Source of the DNA: Pseudarthrobacter sp.
GTDB taxonomy: Bacteria; Actinomycetota; Actinomycetes; Actinomycetales; Micrococcaceae
Reading direction: 5' to 3'
DNA length: 6,357 nt
Assembly: GCA_013362385.1 (NCBI GenBank)
Contig: JABFWC010000251.1
Location: 1 to 6,357 of the forward strand
Under the pieces are notes generated by a model. The model made no database searches, was not told the origin of the DNA, and saw nothing but the letters and a program-made list of their open reading frames with translations. Positions 1 to 5,991 of this stretch are shown here, piece after piece; positions within the stretch are counted from its first letter, which is position 1; each line of letters begins with the position of its first letter. The position numbers and the translations under genes are program-made.

Positions 1-459
1 GGCCTTCACCCCGTGGTGGGCGGCACGTTCGGCAATCCACTCAAAGTCCCGGCGGGCAGCTTCGAAGAGTTCCGGGTAGGGCTTGCCGCTGGCGGGTTCG
101 TTGCCCCATGCCGCGGTCCCAAGCGGCGGCGTGGTTACGCGGACCTGGCCCGCGCCCAGTGCTGCGGTGGCGGCGAGCATGCGGTCCACATCCGCGTGGT
201 TGTCGCACCGCGCGTACCCGCCGACGCCGGAGAACTCCAGGCCGGCGTCGCGCGTGATCGCCGCGATGCGCTGCAGGTTCTCTTCCATCCCCGTGAGCGG
301 GACTGTTGCCTTGTTGCCGGCCCAGAAGCCCGGCTTCGCTGCGTCCGGCTGGTCGGTGATGCGCCATTCGATGCCGTCCCAGCCCTGGGCGGCGAGGTGT
401 TCCACGGCCTCTTCGGGGGTCCATTCGGGGGTTGATGCTGTAAATACTGAGAACTTCAT
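1..459 (-). CDS. Sugar phosphate isomerase/epimerase-like TIM-barrel protein, N-terminal part (runs off the left edge)
   Basis: An uninterrupted frame of 153 codons runs from an ATG at 459-457 to the window edge without a stop, so the C-terminal half is missing. The N-terminus (MKFSVFTASTPEW) followed by an amphipathic helix and a DGIEWRITD segment (residues 28-36) matches the first beta-alpha-beta unit of the xylose-isomerase-like TIM-barrel superfamily (AP_endonuc_2 fold). In this fold such proteins bind a divalent metal and act on sugars as isomerases, epimerases, eliminases or hydratases. The metal ligands normally lie in the later strands and cannot be checked here. The start sits 4 bp after the stop of the upstream oxidoreductase gene and the Shine-Dalgarno is weak, so translation is probably coupled. 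It is clearly different in sequence from the TIM-barrel gene at 1624-2472, so it is a second enzyme and not a recent duplicate. The specific reaction is unknown. Confidence 0.85.
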   Translation of the reverse strand, partial: MKFSVFTASTPEWTPEEAVEHLAAQGWDGIEWRITDQPDAAKPGFWAGNKATVPLTGMEENLQRIAAITRDAGLEFSGVGGYARCDNHADVDRMLAATAALGAGQVRVTTPPLGTAAWGNEPASGKPYPELFEAARRDFEWIAERAAHHGVKA

Positions 460-463
460 CGGT

Positions 464-1627
464 TCAGGCGCTTTCTGCCGGTGTGCTGCCGGTGCGGACT
501 TCGAGGTCGTTGTATTTGCCGGCCAGGACATCCTCGAACAGGACGGGCTGGCCGAGGGTGGCCGAGACGTATACGGAGCGCACCGCGGCGAGCGCGTTGA
601 CGGCGTCGCCGACGGTGACGCCGGGCTGCGTTCCACCCGCAATGGCTGCCAGGATGTCCCGGTACTGCCGGACGTGGCCTGCGGGGTAAACGGTCGGGTC
701 GGCCGCCTTGTAGTCCTCCTCCGGGTACTTGGCCAGTTCCTGTTCCGCCTGGTTGCCGCCGCCCTGGAGGCCCATGTCCGCGGACTCGCCGCCGGCGTCC
801 TTGCTGTGGAAGTACTCCAGGCGGTCGTTGTCCACCACGGCCGAACCGTCGGATCCCATCAGCTGCACGCGGACGGTCAGGCCCGGGTAGGCGGCCGTGG
901 TGGCGTGCAAAACTGCCAGGCCGCCGTTTTCGAAGGTGACGGTGGCCACGGCCGTGTCCTCCACCTCGATCCGTTCGTGGGCGAGCCGGGCGGTGTGCGC
1001 GAAGATCTCCACCGGCCGTCCCATGAACCACAGGAGGAGGTCCACGGTGTGGACGCCCTGGTTCATGAGTGACCCTCCCCCGTCCATGGCCCAGGTGCCG
1101 CGCCAGTCGCCGGAGTCGTAGTAGCCCTGGCTGCGCCACCATGCCACGGAGGCGATGGCCGACGTCAGCCTGCCGAAGCGGCCGTCGGCGATGGCGTTGG
1201 AGACGGCGACGCTGGCCTGGTCGAACCGGTGCTGGCTGATGACGGAGGCGACGATGCCCTTGGCGGCTGCTTCCTTCGCGGCGGCTTCGATTTCCTGGGC
1301 ACGGCTGAGGTCGACGTCGAGGGGCTTTTCGATCACCACGTGCTTGCCCGCCGCCAGGACTTCCAGGCTCTGCTGGATGTGCAGGCCGCTTGGCGTGGCC
1401 AGGGCGACGAGGTGGATGTCCTCGGCGGCGAAAGCCTCCGCCTGCGTGGTGTAAAGCGCGGGCCGGTCCCCGCCCTGCTGTTCGATGAAATCAGCGAGCG
1501 CTTCGGCGGCCGCCGGAATGGCGTCGACCAGGGCAACTATGCGGACGTCCGGGAACTCGCGGAGGGCGACGGCGTGGGTGCGGCCGATGGTTCCGCATCC
1601 GGTGATGGCTACGTTCAAGGTGGTCAT
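464..1627 (-). CDS. Gfo/Idh/MocA family NAD(P)-dependent oxidoreductase
   Basis: The 387-residue protein has the usual length for the family. An N-terminal Rossmann domain carries the dinucleotide motif GCGTIG (residues 10-15), and an Asp (D35) at the end of the second strand favours NAD over NADP. The family signature EKP is at residues 100-102, with the probable catalytic Lys101. The C-terminal alpha/beta domain has the GGGSLMNQGVHTVD segment (183-196), in which His193 is the usual second catalytic residue. The aromatic stretch before it (163-180, WW..., YY..., WRGTW) is common in members that act on pyranoses. Such enzymes oxidise or reduce a ring hydroxyl of sugars, sugar acids or inositols in the cytoplasm. 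The start overlaps the preceding TIM-barrel gene by 4 bp (ATGA). An AGGAG at 1638-1642, 10 nt upstream of the ATG, supports it. Family assignment is secure; the substrate is inferred only from the transporter context. Confidence 0.95.
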   Translation of the reverse strand: MTTLNVAITGCGTIGRTHAVALREFPDVRIVALVDAIPAAAEALADFIEQQGGDRPALYTTQAEAFAAEDIHLVALATPSGLHIQQSLEVLAAGKHVVIEKPLDVDLSRAQEIEAAAKEAAAKGIVASVISQHRFDQASVAVSNAIADGRFGRLTSAIASVAWWRSQGYYDSGDWRGTWAMDGGGSLMNQGVHTVDLLLWFMGRPVEIFAHTARLAHERIEVEDTAVATVTFENGGLAVLHATTAAYPGLTVRVQLMGSDGSAVVDNDRLEYFHSKDAGGESADMGLQGGGNQAEQELAKYPEEDYKAADPTVYPAGHVRQYRDILAAIAGGTQPGVTVGDAVNALAAVRSVYVSATLGQPVLFEDVLAGKYNDLEVRTGSTPAESA

Positions 1628-2472
1628 GCTGTCTGGACTCCTGCTTCTGCGGTGACTTTTGCGAAGGCGCGTGCTGCGATGCCGAAGGCGGTGGGCCCTG
1701 AGAAGCCACCCAGGCCGTGGGCGCCCGCCAGGTGCGGCTCCAGGGACGCGAAGCCCACATACCCGTCGGACTTGAGGGCCTCCACGGTCTTGAGCAGGTC
1801 GCCGTCGCCTTCCCCCGCCGGTGTCACATGGCCGTTGGAAAAGAGGGCGTCCTTGACCTGCAGGTACTCCAGGTGCGGGCGGAGTTTCGCGTAGCCCTCG
1901 TCGAAGGGCTTCACTCCCACCTGGACGAAGTTCGCCGCGTCCCAGGCCACCTTCAAGGCGGGCGAGTTGACGGTCTCGATGATGTCCAGGACACGGTCGG
2001 GGGTGTCCCCGAAGATATCCTTCTCATTTTCATGCAGCAGGATCACGCCCGCTTCCTCGGCAACATCGGCCAAGGCGCGCATGCGTTCCATGACGTCGTC
2101 CCGGATGCTTTCCACCTGCACCGATTCGCCGTAGTAGAACGAGAAGATGCGGATGTACTTCGCGTCCAGCACCTTGGCGGCGTTAACGGCCCGGCGCAGC
2201 CGCTCCACCTCGTGTTCCACGGGCAGGCTGACGTCCACCTTCCCGATGGGCGAAGCGATGGCCGAGACTTTCATCTCCTTCTCCGCGAGCAGGGCGGCGA
2301 GGGCCTGGAGCTGTTCGTCGCTGAGGTCCACGATGTTGGTTCCCCATGCGCTGCGGACCTCGATGTGGTTGGCGCCGAGGGCCTGCAGGACTGCGATCTG
2401 GATAGCGGGGTCGTCGTCGATCTCGTCGCCGAAGCCTGACAGCTGCCAGGTGACCTGGGGGGTCGAAACCAT
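1624..2472 (-). CDS. Sugar phosphate isomerase/epimerase family TIM-barrel protein
   Basis: The 282-residue protein has the normal length for the xylose-isomerase-like TIM-barrel (AP_endonuc_2) family. It starts with a segment reading GFGDEIDDDP (residues 13-22), followed by IEVRSAWG (37-44) and IASPIGKVDV (72-81). The likely metal-site positions are Glu148 in HENE (147-150), Asp178 in WDAANF, Gln205 in YLQVKD where the superfamily commonly has His, and Glu246 in SLEPH. The protein has no signal peptide and is cytoplasmic. The ATG lies 2 bp after the TAA of the upstream permease gene, with a strong GGAGGAG inside the end of that gene. It overlaps the next gene by 4 bp. Its position between an ABC transporter and a Gfo/Idh/MocA enzyme suggests it processes the imported sugar or its keto derivative. 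Isomerase, epimerase, eliminase and hydratase activities are all known in the fold, and the sequence does not decide between them. Confidence 0.93.
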   Translation of the reverse strand: MVSTPQVTWQLSGFGDEIDDDPAIQIAVLQALGANHIEVRSAWGTNIVDLSDEQLQALAALLAEKEMKVSAIASPIGKVDVSLPVEHEVERLRRAVNAAKVLDAKYIRIFSFYYGESVQVESIRDDVMERMRALADVAEEAGVILLHENEKDIFGDTPDRVLDIIETVNSPALKVAWDAANFVQVGVKPFDEGYAKLRPHLEYLQVKDALFSNGHVTPAGEGDGDLLKTVEALKSDGYVGFASLEPHLAGAHGLGGFSGPTAFGIAARAFAKVTAEAGVQTA

Positions 2473-2474
2473 GG

Positions 2475-3398
2475 TTATTTAACTCCTCCGGCGGTCAGCC
2501 CGCCTACTAGGTAACGCTGGAAAATCAGGTAGAGAATGACCACCGGTGCGGCGCAGACCAGTGCCGCCGCCATCATCTGGCCGTAGTACGGGATGGCGCC
2601 GCCTTCCTGGGAAGCGCCGAAGATCTGGAGGGCGACGGCGGCGGTCTGGCTTTCGGGTCGGGTCATCACCGAGGCGAACAGCACGTCGTTCCAGCCGAGC
2701 AGGAACGCGAAGATGCCGGAGACGACGATGCCGGGCCAGCTCAGCGGCAGGATGATGCGGAACAGCACTCCGAGGTTGGACGCGCCGTCGATCCTTGCCG
2801 CCTCTTCCAGTTCCTTGGGAAGCCCGCGGAGGTAGGTAACCATCACCCACGTGGAGAACGGCATCGCGAAGGTCAGGTAGGTGACGAACAGGCCCCACTG
2901 TGTTCCGATGACCTGGATGCCGAGGTAGGTCGCGGCCGAGGAAAACAGGACGAAGACCGGCAGCACCATGAGGGTTCCGGGAACGGACTGCAGGGCGAGG
3001 AGGCCGCGGAGGATGCTCAGCCGGCCGCGGAAGCTGTAGCGGACCAGGACGAAGGCAGTGGAAACTGACATCGCGGCAGAGACGACTGCCGTTGCCCCTG
3101 CCACCAGGACGCTGTTGGTGAGGCCGGTGGCCAGGCCCACGCTGGTCCAGATCTTCGAGTAGTTCTCGAACGTGACCGTCGAGGGCCAGAACTCGCCGTT
3201 GGCCACTCCGATGTCCGAGTTCACCGAAGCCAGGAAGATGTACAGCACGGGGATCAGGACCAGGGCGCCGAGGAACACCAGGACGAAGATCAGCAGCGGG
3301 TTCGGGAGCAGGCGCAGCACCTCGTGCTGCCGGTGCGAACCCGGACGATCGACTTCCACGGTTGGCGCGCTCCGCCGGGAGGCTGTCGTGGTGCTCAT
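2475..3398 (-). CDS. Carbohydrate ABC transporter permease, MalG-type (CUT1 family)
   Basis: This 307-residue inner-membrane protein has a polar N-terminus of about 30 residues and six hydrophobic segments near residues 33-58, 95-118, 131-153, 166-187, 223-245 and 273-293. The cytoplasmic EAA loop, which docks onto the ABC ATPase, is well conserved: E199-A-A followed by IDGA (203-206) and ILP ending at Pro218. The C-terminus ends shortly after QRYLVGGLTAG, a typical end for MalG-type CUT1 permeases. Together with the MalF-like neighbour it would form the heterodimeric channel of a sugar importer. The start overlaps the MalF-like gene by 4 bp (ATGA), with a TGGAG about 7 nt upstream. No ATPase gene follows it; the next gene is a metabolic enzyme. 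Confidence 0.95.
   Translation of the reverse strand: MSTTTASRRSAPTVEVDRPGSHRQHEVLRLLPNPLLIFVLVFLGALVLIPVLYIFLASVNSDIGVANGEFWPSTVTFENYSKIWTSVGLATGLTNSVLVAGATAVVSAAMSVSTAFVLVRYSFRGRLSILRGLLALQSVPGTLMVLPVFVLFSSAATYLGIQVIGTQWGLFVTYLTFAMPFSTWVMVTYLRGLPKELEEAARIDGASNLGVLFRIILPLSWPGIVVSGIFAFLLGWNDVLFASVMTRPESQTAAVALQIFGASQEGGAIPYYGQMMAAALVCAAPVVILYLIFQRYLVGGLTAGGVK
2483..2489 (-). promoter_or_regulatory. Ribosome binding site inside the MalG-type gene for the next gene
   Basis: On the minus strand GGAGGAG falls in the last codons of the permease gene (encoding Gly-Gly-Val), 10 nt before the TIM-barrel gene's ATG at 2472. It confirms that start and indicates efficient re-initiation after the permease stop. 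Confidence 0.7.
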
Positions 3399-4402
3399 TT
3401 CTTTGCTCCAGGTGTTTCGGCGTCGTCAAGCTTGACGGCACGGAGGTAGACGAACAGCGGGATGGCGATGAGCACCAGGGAAATGAACGCCATTGCGGCG
3501 CTCAAGCCAAAGCGGAAGCTCTGGAAACTCGTGACGTAGGTCAGGATGGGCAGGACCTCGACGTCGGCCGGGGCGGGGACGCCGAACAACACGAACGGGA
3601 GGGTGAAGTTGTTGATGTGATGCAGCATCCCGATCAGGAAGGCCAGCGACAGCGGGCCTTTCAGATACGGGAAGATCACGTACCGCAGCTTGTTCCACCA
3701 CAGTGCCCCGTCCAGGGCCGAGGCTTCGTGTACTTCGTGGTCCACCGACTGCAGGCCGGAAAGCGCCAACAGGTAGATGAACGGCCAGGAGGCCCAGATC
3801 TGGACCAGGACCAGCGTCCAAAAGGTCTGCGGCCCGTTGAGCCACAGCCCCACGTGGATACCCACGGTGGCCAAGGCTTCATCCACGATTCCGCCGGGCT
3901 GGAGCATGGTCCGCCAGACGGTGGCCACAACGAAGGACGGCAGGACGTACGGGATGAGGAAGACCGAGCGGATTACTGCGCGGCCCTTGAAGGCATTCTG
4001 CGTGGCCACCGCGGCGGCGATGCCCAGCGGCAGGGTCACCACCATGGCCAGCAACGAGTAGCTGACGCTGAGCCAGACTGCGTGCAGCAGGGGCGAATCC
4101 GTGACCGCTTCGACGAAGTTCTCGGCTCCGATGAGCGGTGCGCTGATCCACTTCCGCAGGGTGTATTGGTCCAGGTTGAGGACCGACATGTAGATGCCCA
4201 GCAGGAGCGGGACCACGATGATGATGATCATCAGGGCCCCGCCGGGAATGAGCATCCACAGCGGGCGGTTGCGTTCGCTCAGGCCCTTGCGGCGCAGGCC
4301 GCCCTTGTGGGCGGGCTGCCCGGCGTCGTCGGCTTTCCGGGGCGCCCGGCCTGCGGCAGTATCCGCCGCAGGCCGGACTTCATGAGGGGCGTCGGTTGAC
4401 AT
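3395..4402 (-). CDS. Carbohydrate ABC transporter permease, MalF-type (CUT1 family)
   Basis: The 335-residue membrane protein opens with a charged cytoplasmic tail of about 47 residues, then six hydrophobic segments near 48-71, 106-135, 143-165, 193-216, 250-275 and 297-321. The EAA loop appears as E226-A-S-A-L-D-G (226-232), with the motif's closing Pro at 245 (VIFP). The Ala-to-Ser change and the Phe before Pro are within the normal variation of MalF-type subunits. It pairs with the MalG-type protein encoded just downstream to make the translocation pore. The ATG is 6 bp after the stop of the binding-protein gene, and an AAAGGA at 4413-4418 overlaps that gene's last codons. This supports the chosen start and coupled translation. 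The substrate cannot be inferred from the permease itself. Confidence 0.95.
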   Translation of the reverse strand: MSTDAPHEVRPAADTAAGRAPRKADDAGQPAHKGGLRRKGLSERNRPLWMLIPGGALMIIIIVVPLLLGIYMSVLNLDQYTLRKWISAPLIGAENFVEAVTDSPLLHAVWLSVSYSLLAMVVTLPLGIAAAVATQNAFKGRAVIRSVFLIPYVLPSFVVATVWRTMLQPGGIVDEALATVGIHVGLWLNGPQTFWTLVLVQIWASWPFIYLLALSGLQSVDHEVHEASALDGALWWNKLRYVIFPYLKGPLSLAFLIGMLHHINNFTLPFVLFGVPAPADVEVLPILTYVTSFQSFRFGLSAAMAFISLVLIAIPLFVYLRAVKLDDAETPGAKK

Positions 4403-4408
4403 CGGAAC

Positions 4409-5770
4409 TTATCCTTTGGAAGCCCGGTCCAGGGAAGCCTGGCCCTTGTTCTGGGCGTCCTTGATCCTTGAGTCGAGGGCTGCCTCGTCCACCTTCCCGG
4501 CGGCCAGGTCCGGAACGGACTGGACGGTGACGTTGAGGAGGCCGAGCTGGATGTCGCCCCAGGCACCGGTGAACGGCGTGGCCTTGGACTTGGCGGCAGC
4601 GTCCGTAATTGGCTTGAGCTTCGCATTTCCGGCCAGTTCCTTCAGGGCGTCACCGTTGGCCGGGAGGTCACCGAAGGTCTTCTGGTAGTTCAGCTGCTCT
4701 TCCTTGGAGGTGATCAGCTTGATGTAGGCGAAGGCGAGGTCCTTCTGCTTGGAGTAGTCAGCCACCACGAGGTTGTCGCCGGAAAGGATGCTGGCGGCAT
4801 CGCCGTCGGACTTGGACTTCGTCTCACCGGGGGCGATGGTGGGCATCAGGGTGTACTCGTACTTGCCTGCAATGGCGGACTTGTCCAGCGTGGGGATGGA
4901 GCTGGACGTGGTCATCATCAGGTAGCCGGCCTTGCCACTGGCAAAGGCTGCCACTGCGTTGCTGTTGCTCCAGCCCACCGCTGCGGGGTCCACCACTTTG
5001 TCGTTGGTCAGCCAGCCGAAGTAGGTCTGGTAGGCCTTCTTGACGGTGGGGTCGTCCATCTTGAGCTTGTTGCCGTCAACCAGCGGGTTCCCGGCCTGGA
5101 CGGACATGGCCCAGATGAACTTCCAGGGATCGAAGTTGTCCTTGTAGCCGGTGGCGATGCCGTAGGTGTCGCCGTTGGTCATCTTCTTGGCCTGGGCTGC
5201 CAGTTCGTCCCAGCTGGTGGCGGGCTTGTCGATGCCTGCGGCGGCCAGCAGGTCCTTATTGTAGGCCATCACGAACGGGCGGCTGACGAAGGGAATGCCG
5301 GCCTGGTGGTCCTTGTCCGGCCCGGAGATGCCGAGTGCGGCAGGGTTGAAGCGGTCTTTGCCGCCCACTTTCTTCCAGTCGTCGTCCGAGAGGGTGACAA
5401 ATGCCTTGGTGGCGTAGGCCGTGGGAGTGAAGGTGGTGCCGAGTCCGTAAACGTCCGGGCCCTGGCCGGAGACCACGGAGGTCTGGATGCGGGTGAGCTC
5501 ATCGTTGGCGGAGGCGAAGGTTTCGAACTTCACATCGGCGCCGGTTTCGGCTTTGAACTTGGCTGCGATGTCGCTCTGCCACTGCTTCTGCTGTTCCGGG
5601 TACTGGCTCAGGACGCCCACCAGGACGTTGAGGGTCTTGCCCGTCCCGTCCACTTTGCCGTCTGAACTGGTGGAGCCCCCGCCGTTCCCGGAGCCCGATC
5701 CGCAACCGGTCAAGGCGAGCGCTGCAGCCGTGACTATCGCCGCAAGCCCAGTAGTCGATTTAAACCTCAT
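4409..5770 (-). CDS. Extracellular sugar-binding lipoprotein of an ABC importer (CUT1, SBP_bac_1-type)
   Basis: The 453-residue protein starts with a short lipoprotein signal peptide (basic MRFK, a hydrophobic core from about 8 to 20, lipobox LTGC) whose Cys23 would be lipidated after cleavage. A flexible Gly/Ser-rich linker follows (24-45). The mature part has features of family-1 solute-binding proteins: NVLVGVL at about 48-54, the FKAETGADVKFE strand-helix region (72-83), GQGPDVYGLG (102-111), MAYNKDLLAAAGI (168-180) followed by SWDEL, and AAFASGKAGYLM (274-285). It would capture the substrate outside the cell and hand it to the two permeases. It is the first gene of the operon, preceded by a good promoter and a strong Shine-Dalgarno (AGAGGAGA, 7 nt before the ATG). 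Such proteins bind oligosaccharides or monosaccharides; the ligand is unknown. Confidence 0.95.
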   Translation of the reverse strand: MRFKSTTGLAAIVTAAALALTGCGSGSGNGGGSTSSDGKVDGTGKTLNVLVGVLSQYPEQQKQWQSDIAAKFKAETGADVKFETFASANDELTRIQTSVVSGQGPDVYGLGTTFTPTAYATKAFVTLSDDDWKKVGGKDRFNPAALGISGPDKDHQAGIPFVSRPFVMAYNKDLLAAAGIDKPATSWDELAAQAKKMTNGDTYGIATGYKDNFDPWKFIWAMSVQAGNPLVDGNKLKMDDPTVKKAYQTYFGWLTNDKVVDPAAVGWSNSNAVAAFASGKAGYLMMTTSSSIPTLDKSAIAGKYEYTLMPTIAPGETKSKSDGDAASILSGDNLVVADYSKQKDLAFAYIKLITSKEEQLNYQKTFGDLPANGDALKELAGNAKLKPITDAAAKSKATPFTGAWGDIQLGLLNVTVQSVPDLAAGKVDEAALDSRIKDAQNKGQASLDRASKG

Positions 5771-5776
5771 TGTTTT

Positions 5777-5784
5777 TCTCCTCT
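5777..5784 (-). promoter_or_regulatory. Strong ribosome binding site of the binding-protein gene
   Basis: On the minus strand AGAGGAGA is followed by 7 nt (AAAAACA) and the ATG. It is the clearest Shine-Dalgarno in the operon and fixes the start of the first gene. An A-rich spacer like this usually keeps the start region unstructured. Confidence 0.8.
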
Positions 5785-5798
5785 AGGACACCCACATG

Positions 5799-5817
5799 GC
5801 CACATCCGTCTTGTGGC
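5799..5817 (-). promoter_or_regulatory. Inverted repeat / stem-loop in the operon leader
   Basis: GCCACA (5799-5804) and TGTGGC (5812-5817) form a perfect 6-bp inverted repeat with a 7-nt loop. It lies between the predicted transcription start (about 5839) and the ribosome binding site. It could fold in the mRNA, or it could be a weak second repressor site: TTGTGGC (5811-5817) also occurs, on the other strand, at the outer arm of the main operator (5891-5897). It has no U-run and does not look like a terminator. Confidence 0.4.
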
Positions 5818-5845
5818 GGAAATCACTGCAGGCGACTCGAAAGTC

Positions 5846-5874
5846 AGTCTAGGAAGTTGGCAAGCACGTGGCAA
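5846..5874 (-). promoter_or_regulatory. Sigma-70-type promoter of the sugar-uptake operon
   Basis: On the minus strand a -35 box TTGCCA (5874-5869, five of six consensus bases) is separated by exactly 17 bp from a -10 box TAGACT (5851-5846, four of six). Transcription would start near 5839-5840, leaving a leader of about 69 nt before the binding-protein ATG. The -35 box is also an arm of the palindromic operator, so repressor binding would block RNA polymerase directly. This is the only well-formed promoter seen on this strand in the gap. Confidence 0.65.
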
Positions 5875-5894
5875 GCGGTTGCCAAAAGTTGCCA
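5858..5894. promoter_or_regulatory. Probable LacI-family operator with four half-sites
   Basis: The core, 5869-5884, is a 16-bp near-perfect palindrome: TGGCAA, then GCGG, then TTGCCA, with a central CG as is typical of LacI/GalR-family operators. Another TGGCAA lies on the left (5858-5863) and another TTGCCA on the right (5889-5894), so the whole block is arranged as two nested inverted repeats. Half-sites begin at 5858, 5869, 5879 and 5889, steps of 11, 10 and 10 bp, which places them on the same face of the helix. The core overlaps the operon's -35 box and sits between the divergent genes. The divergent LacI-type regulator is the obvious candidate to bind it. Confidence 0.75.
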
Positions 5895-5908
5895 CAAATG
5901 CTCAGATT
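5879..5908 (+). promoter_or_regulatory. Possible weak promoter for the LacI-family gene
   Basis: A TTGCCA (5879-5884), the mirror-image arm of the operator, is followed after 18 bp by CAGATT (5903-5908), which matches only three of six -10 consensus positions. A start near 5915 would give a leader of about 77 nt. The arrangement would mean both divergent promoters share one operator, implying autoregulation. The -10 match is poor, so this is only a candidate. Confidence 0.25.
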
Positions 5909-5920
5909 GATGGATCAGGT

Positions 5921-5943
5921 ATCCGGGCGGCAACGCCACGGAT
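5921..5943 (+). promoter_or_regulatory. Stem-loop with a GCAA tetraloop upstream of the LacI-family gene
   Basis: ATCCG (5921-5925) plus GGCG (5926-5929) pair with CGCC (5934-5937) and CGGAT (5939-5943). This gives a 9-bp stem with one bulged A (5938) and a GCAA loop (5930-5933), a GNRA-type tetraloop if transcribed rightward. It lies about 50 nt before the preferred ATG. A role is not known; it may simply be a 5' leader hairpin. Confidence 0.4.
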
Positions 5944-5972
5944 ACCCCCATGGCCGGGATCATCCGGTCGGC

Positions 5973-5981
5973 AAGGAAAGG
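5973..5981 (+). promoter_or_regulatory. Ribosome binding site deciding the LacI-family start
   Basis: AAGGAAAGG lies 10 nt before the ATG at 5992. The alternative in-frame ATG at 5950 is preceded only by GC-rich, stem-forming sequence. This makes 5992 the better start. Confidence 0.65.
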
Positions 5982-5991
5982 CCCCGCAGTA

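Noticed and set aside
83..1072. Long plus-strand open frame opposite the oxidoreductase and the partial TIM-barrel gene
   Set aside because: It runs antisense to two recognisable genes, its translation matches no known fold, and no ribosome binding site is evident. High GC content routinely gives such antisense frames.
1717..2439. Plus-strand 240-codon open frame opposite the TIM-barrel gene
   Set aside because: The opposite strand carries a well-conserved protein with family motifs. This frame has none.
3362..4399. Plus-strand 345-codon open frame opposite the MalF-type permease
   Set aside because: It is Gln/Asp/His-rich low-complexity translation antisense to a clear permease gene, so it is a GC-driven shadow.
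5782..5854. TCTAGGA repeated at 5782-5788 and 5848-5854
   Set aside because: A 7-bp match in one spacer is weak evidence. One copy lies beside the -10 box and the other beside the ribosome binding site, so no common role is apparent.
5869..5884. Catabolite-control (cre) site reading of the palindrome
   Set aside because: It has the central CG, but the outer bases (TGG...CCA) do not fit the cre consensus well, and the divergent local regulator is a simpler explanation.
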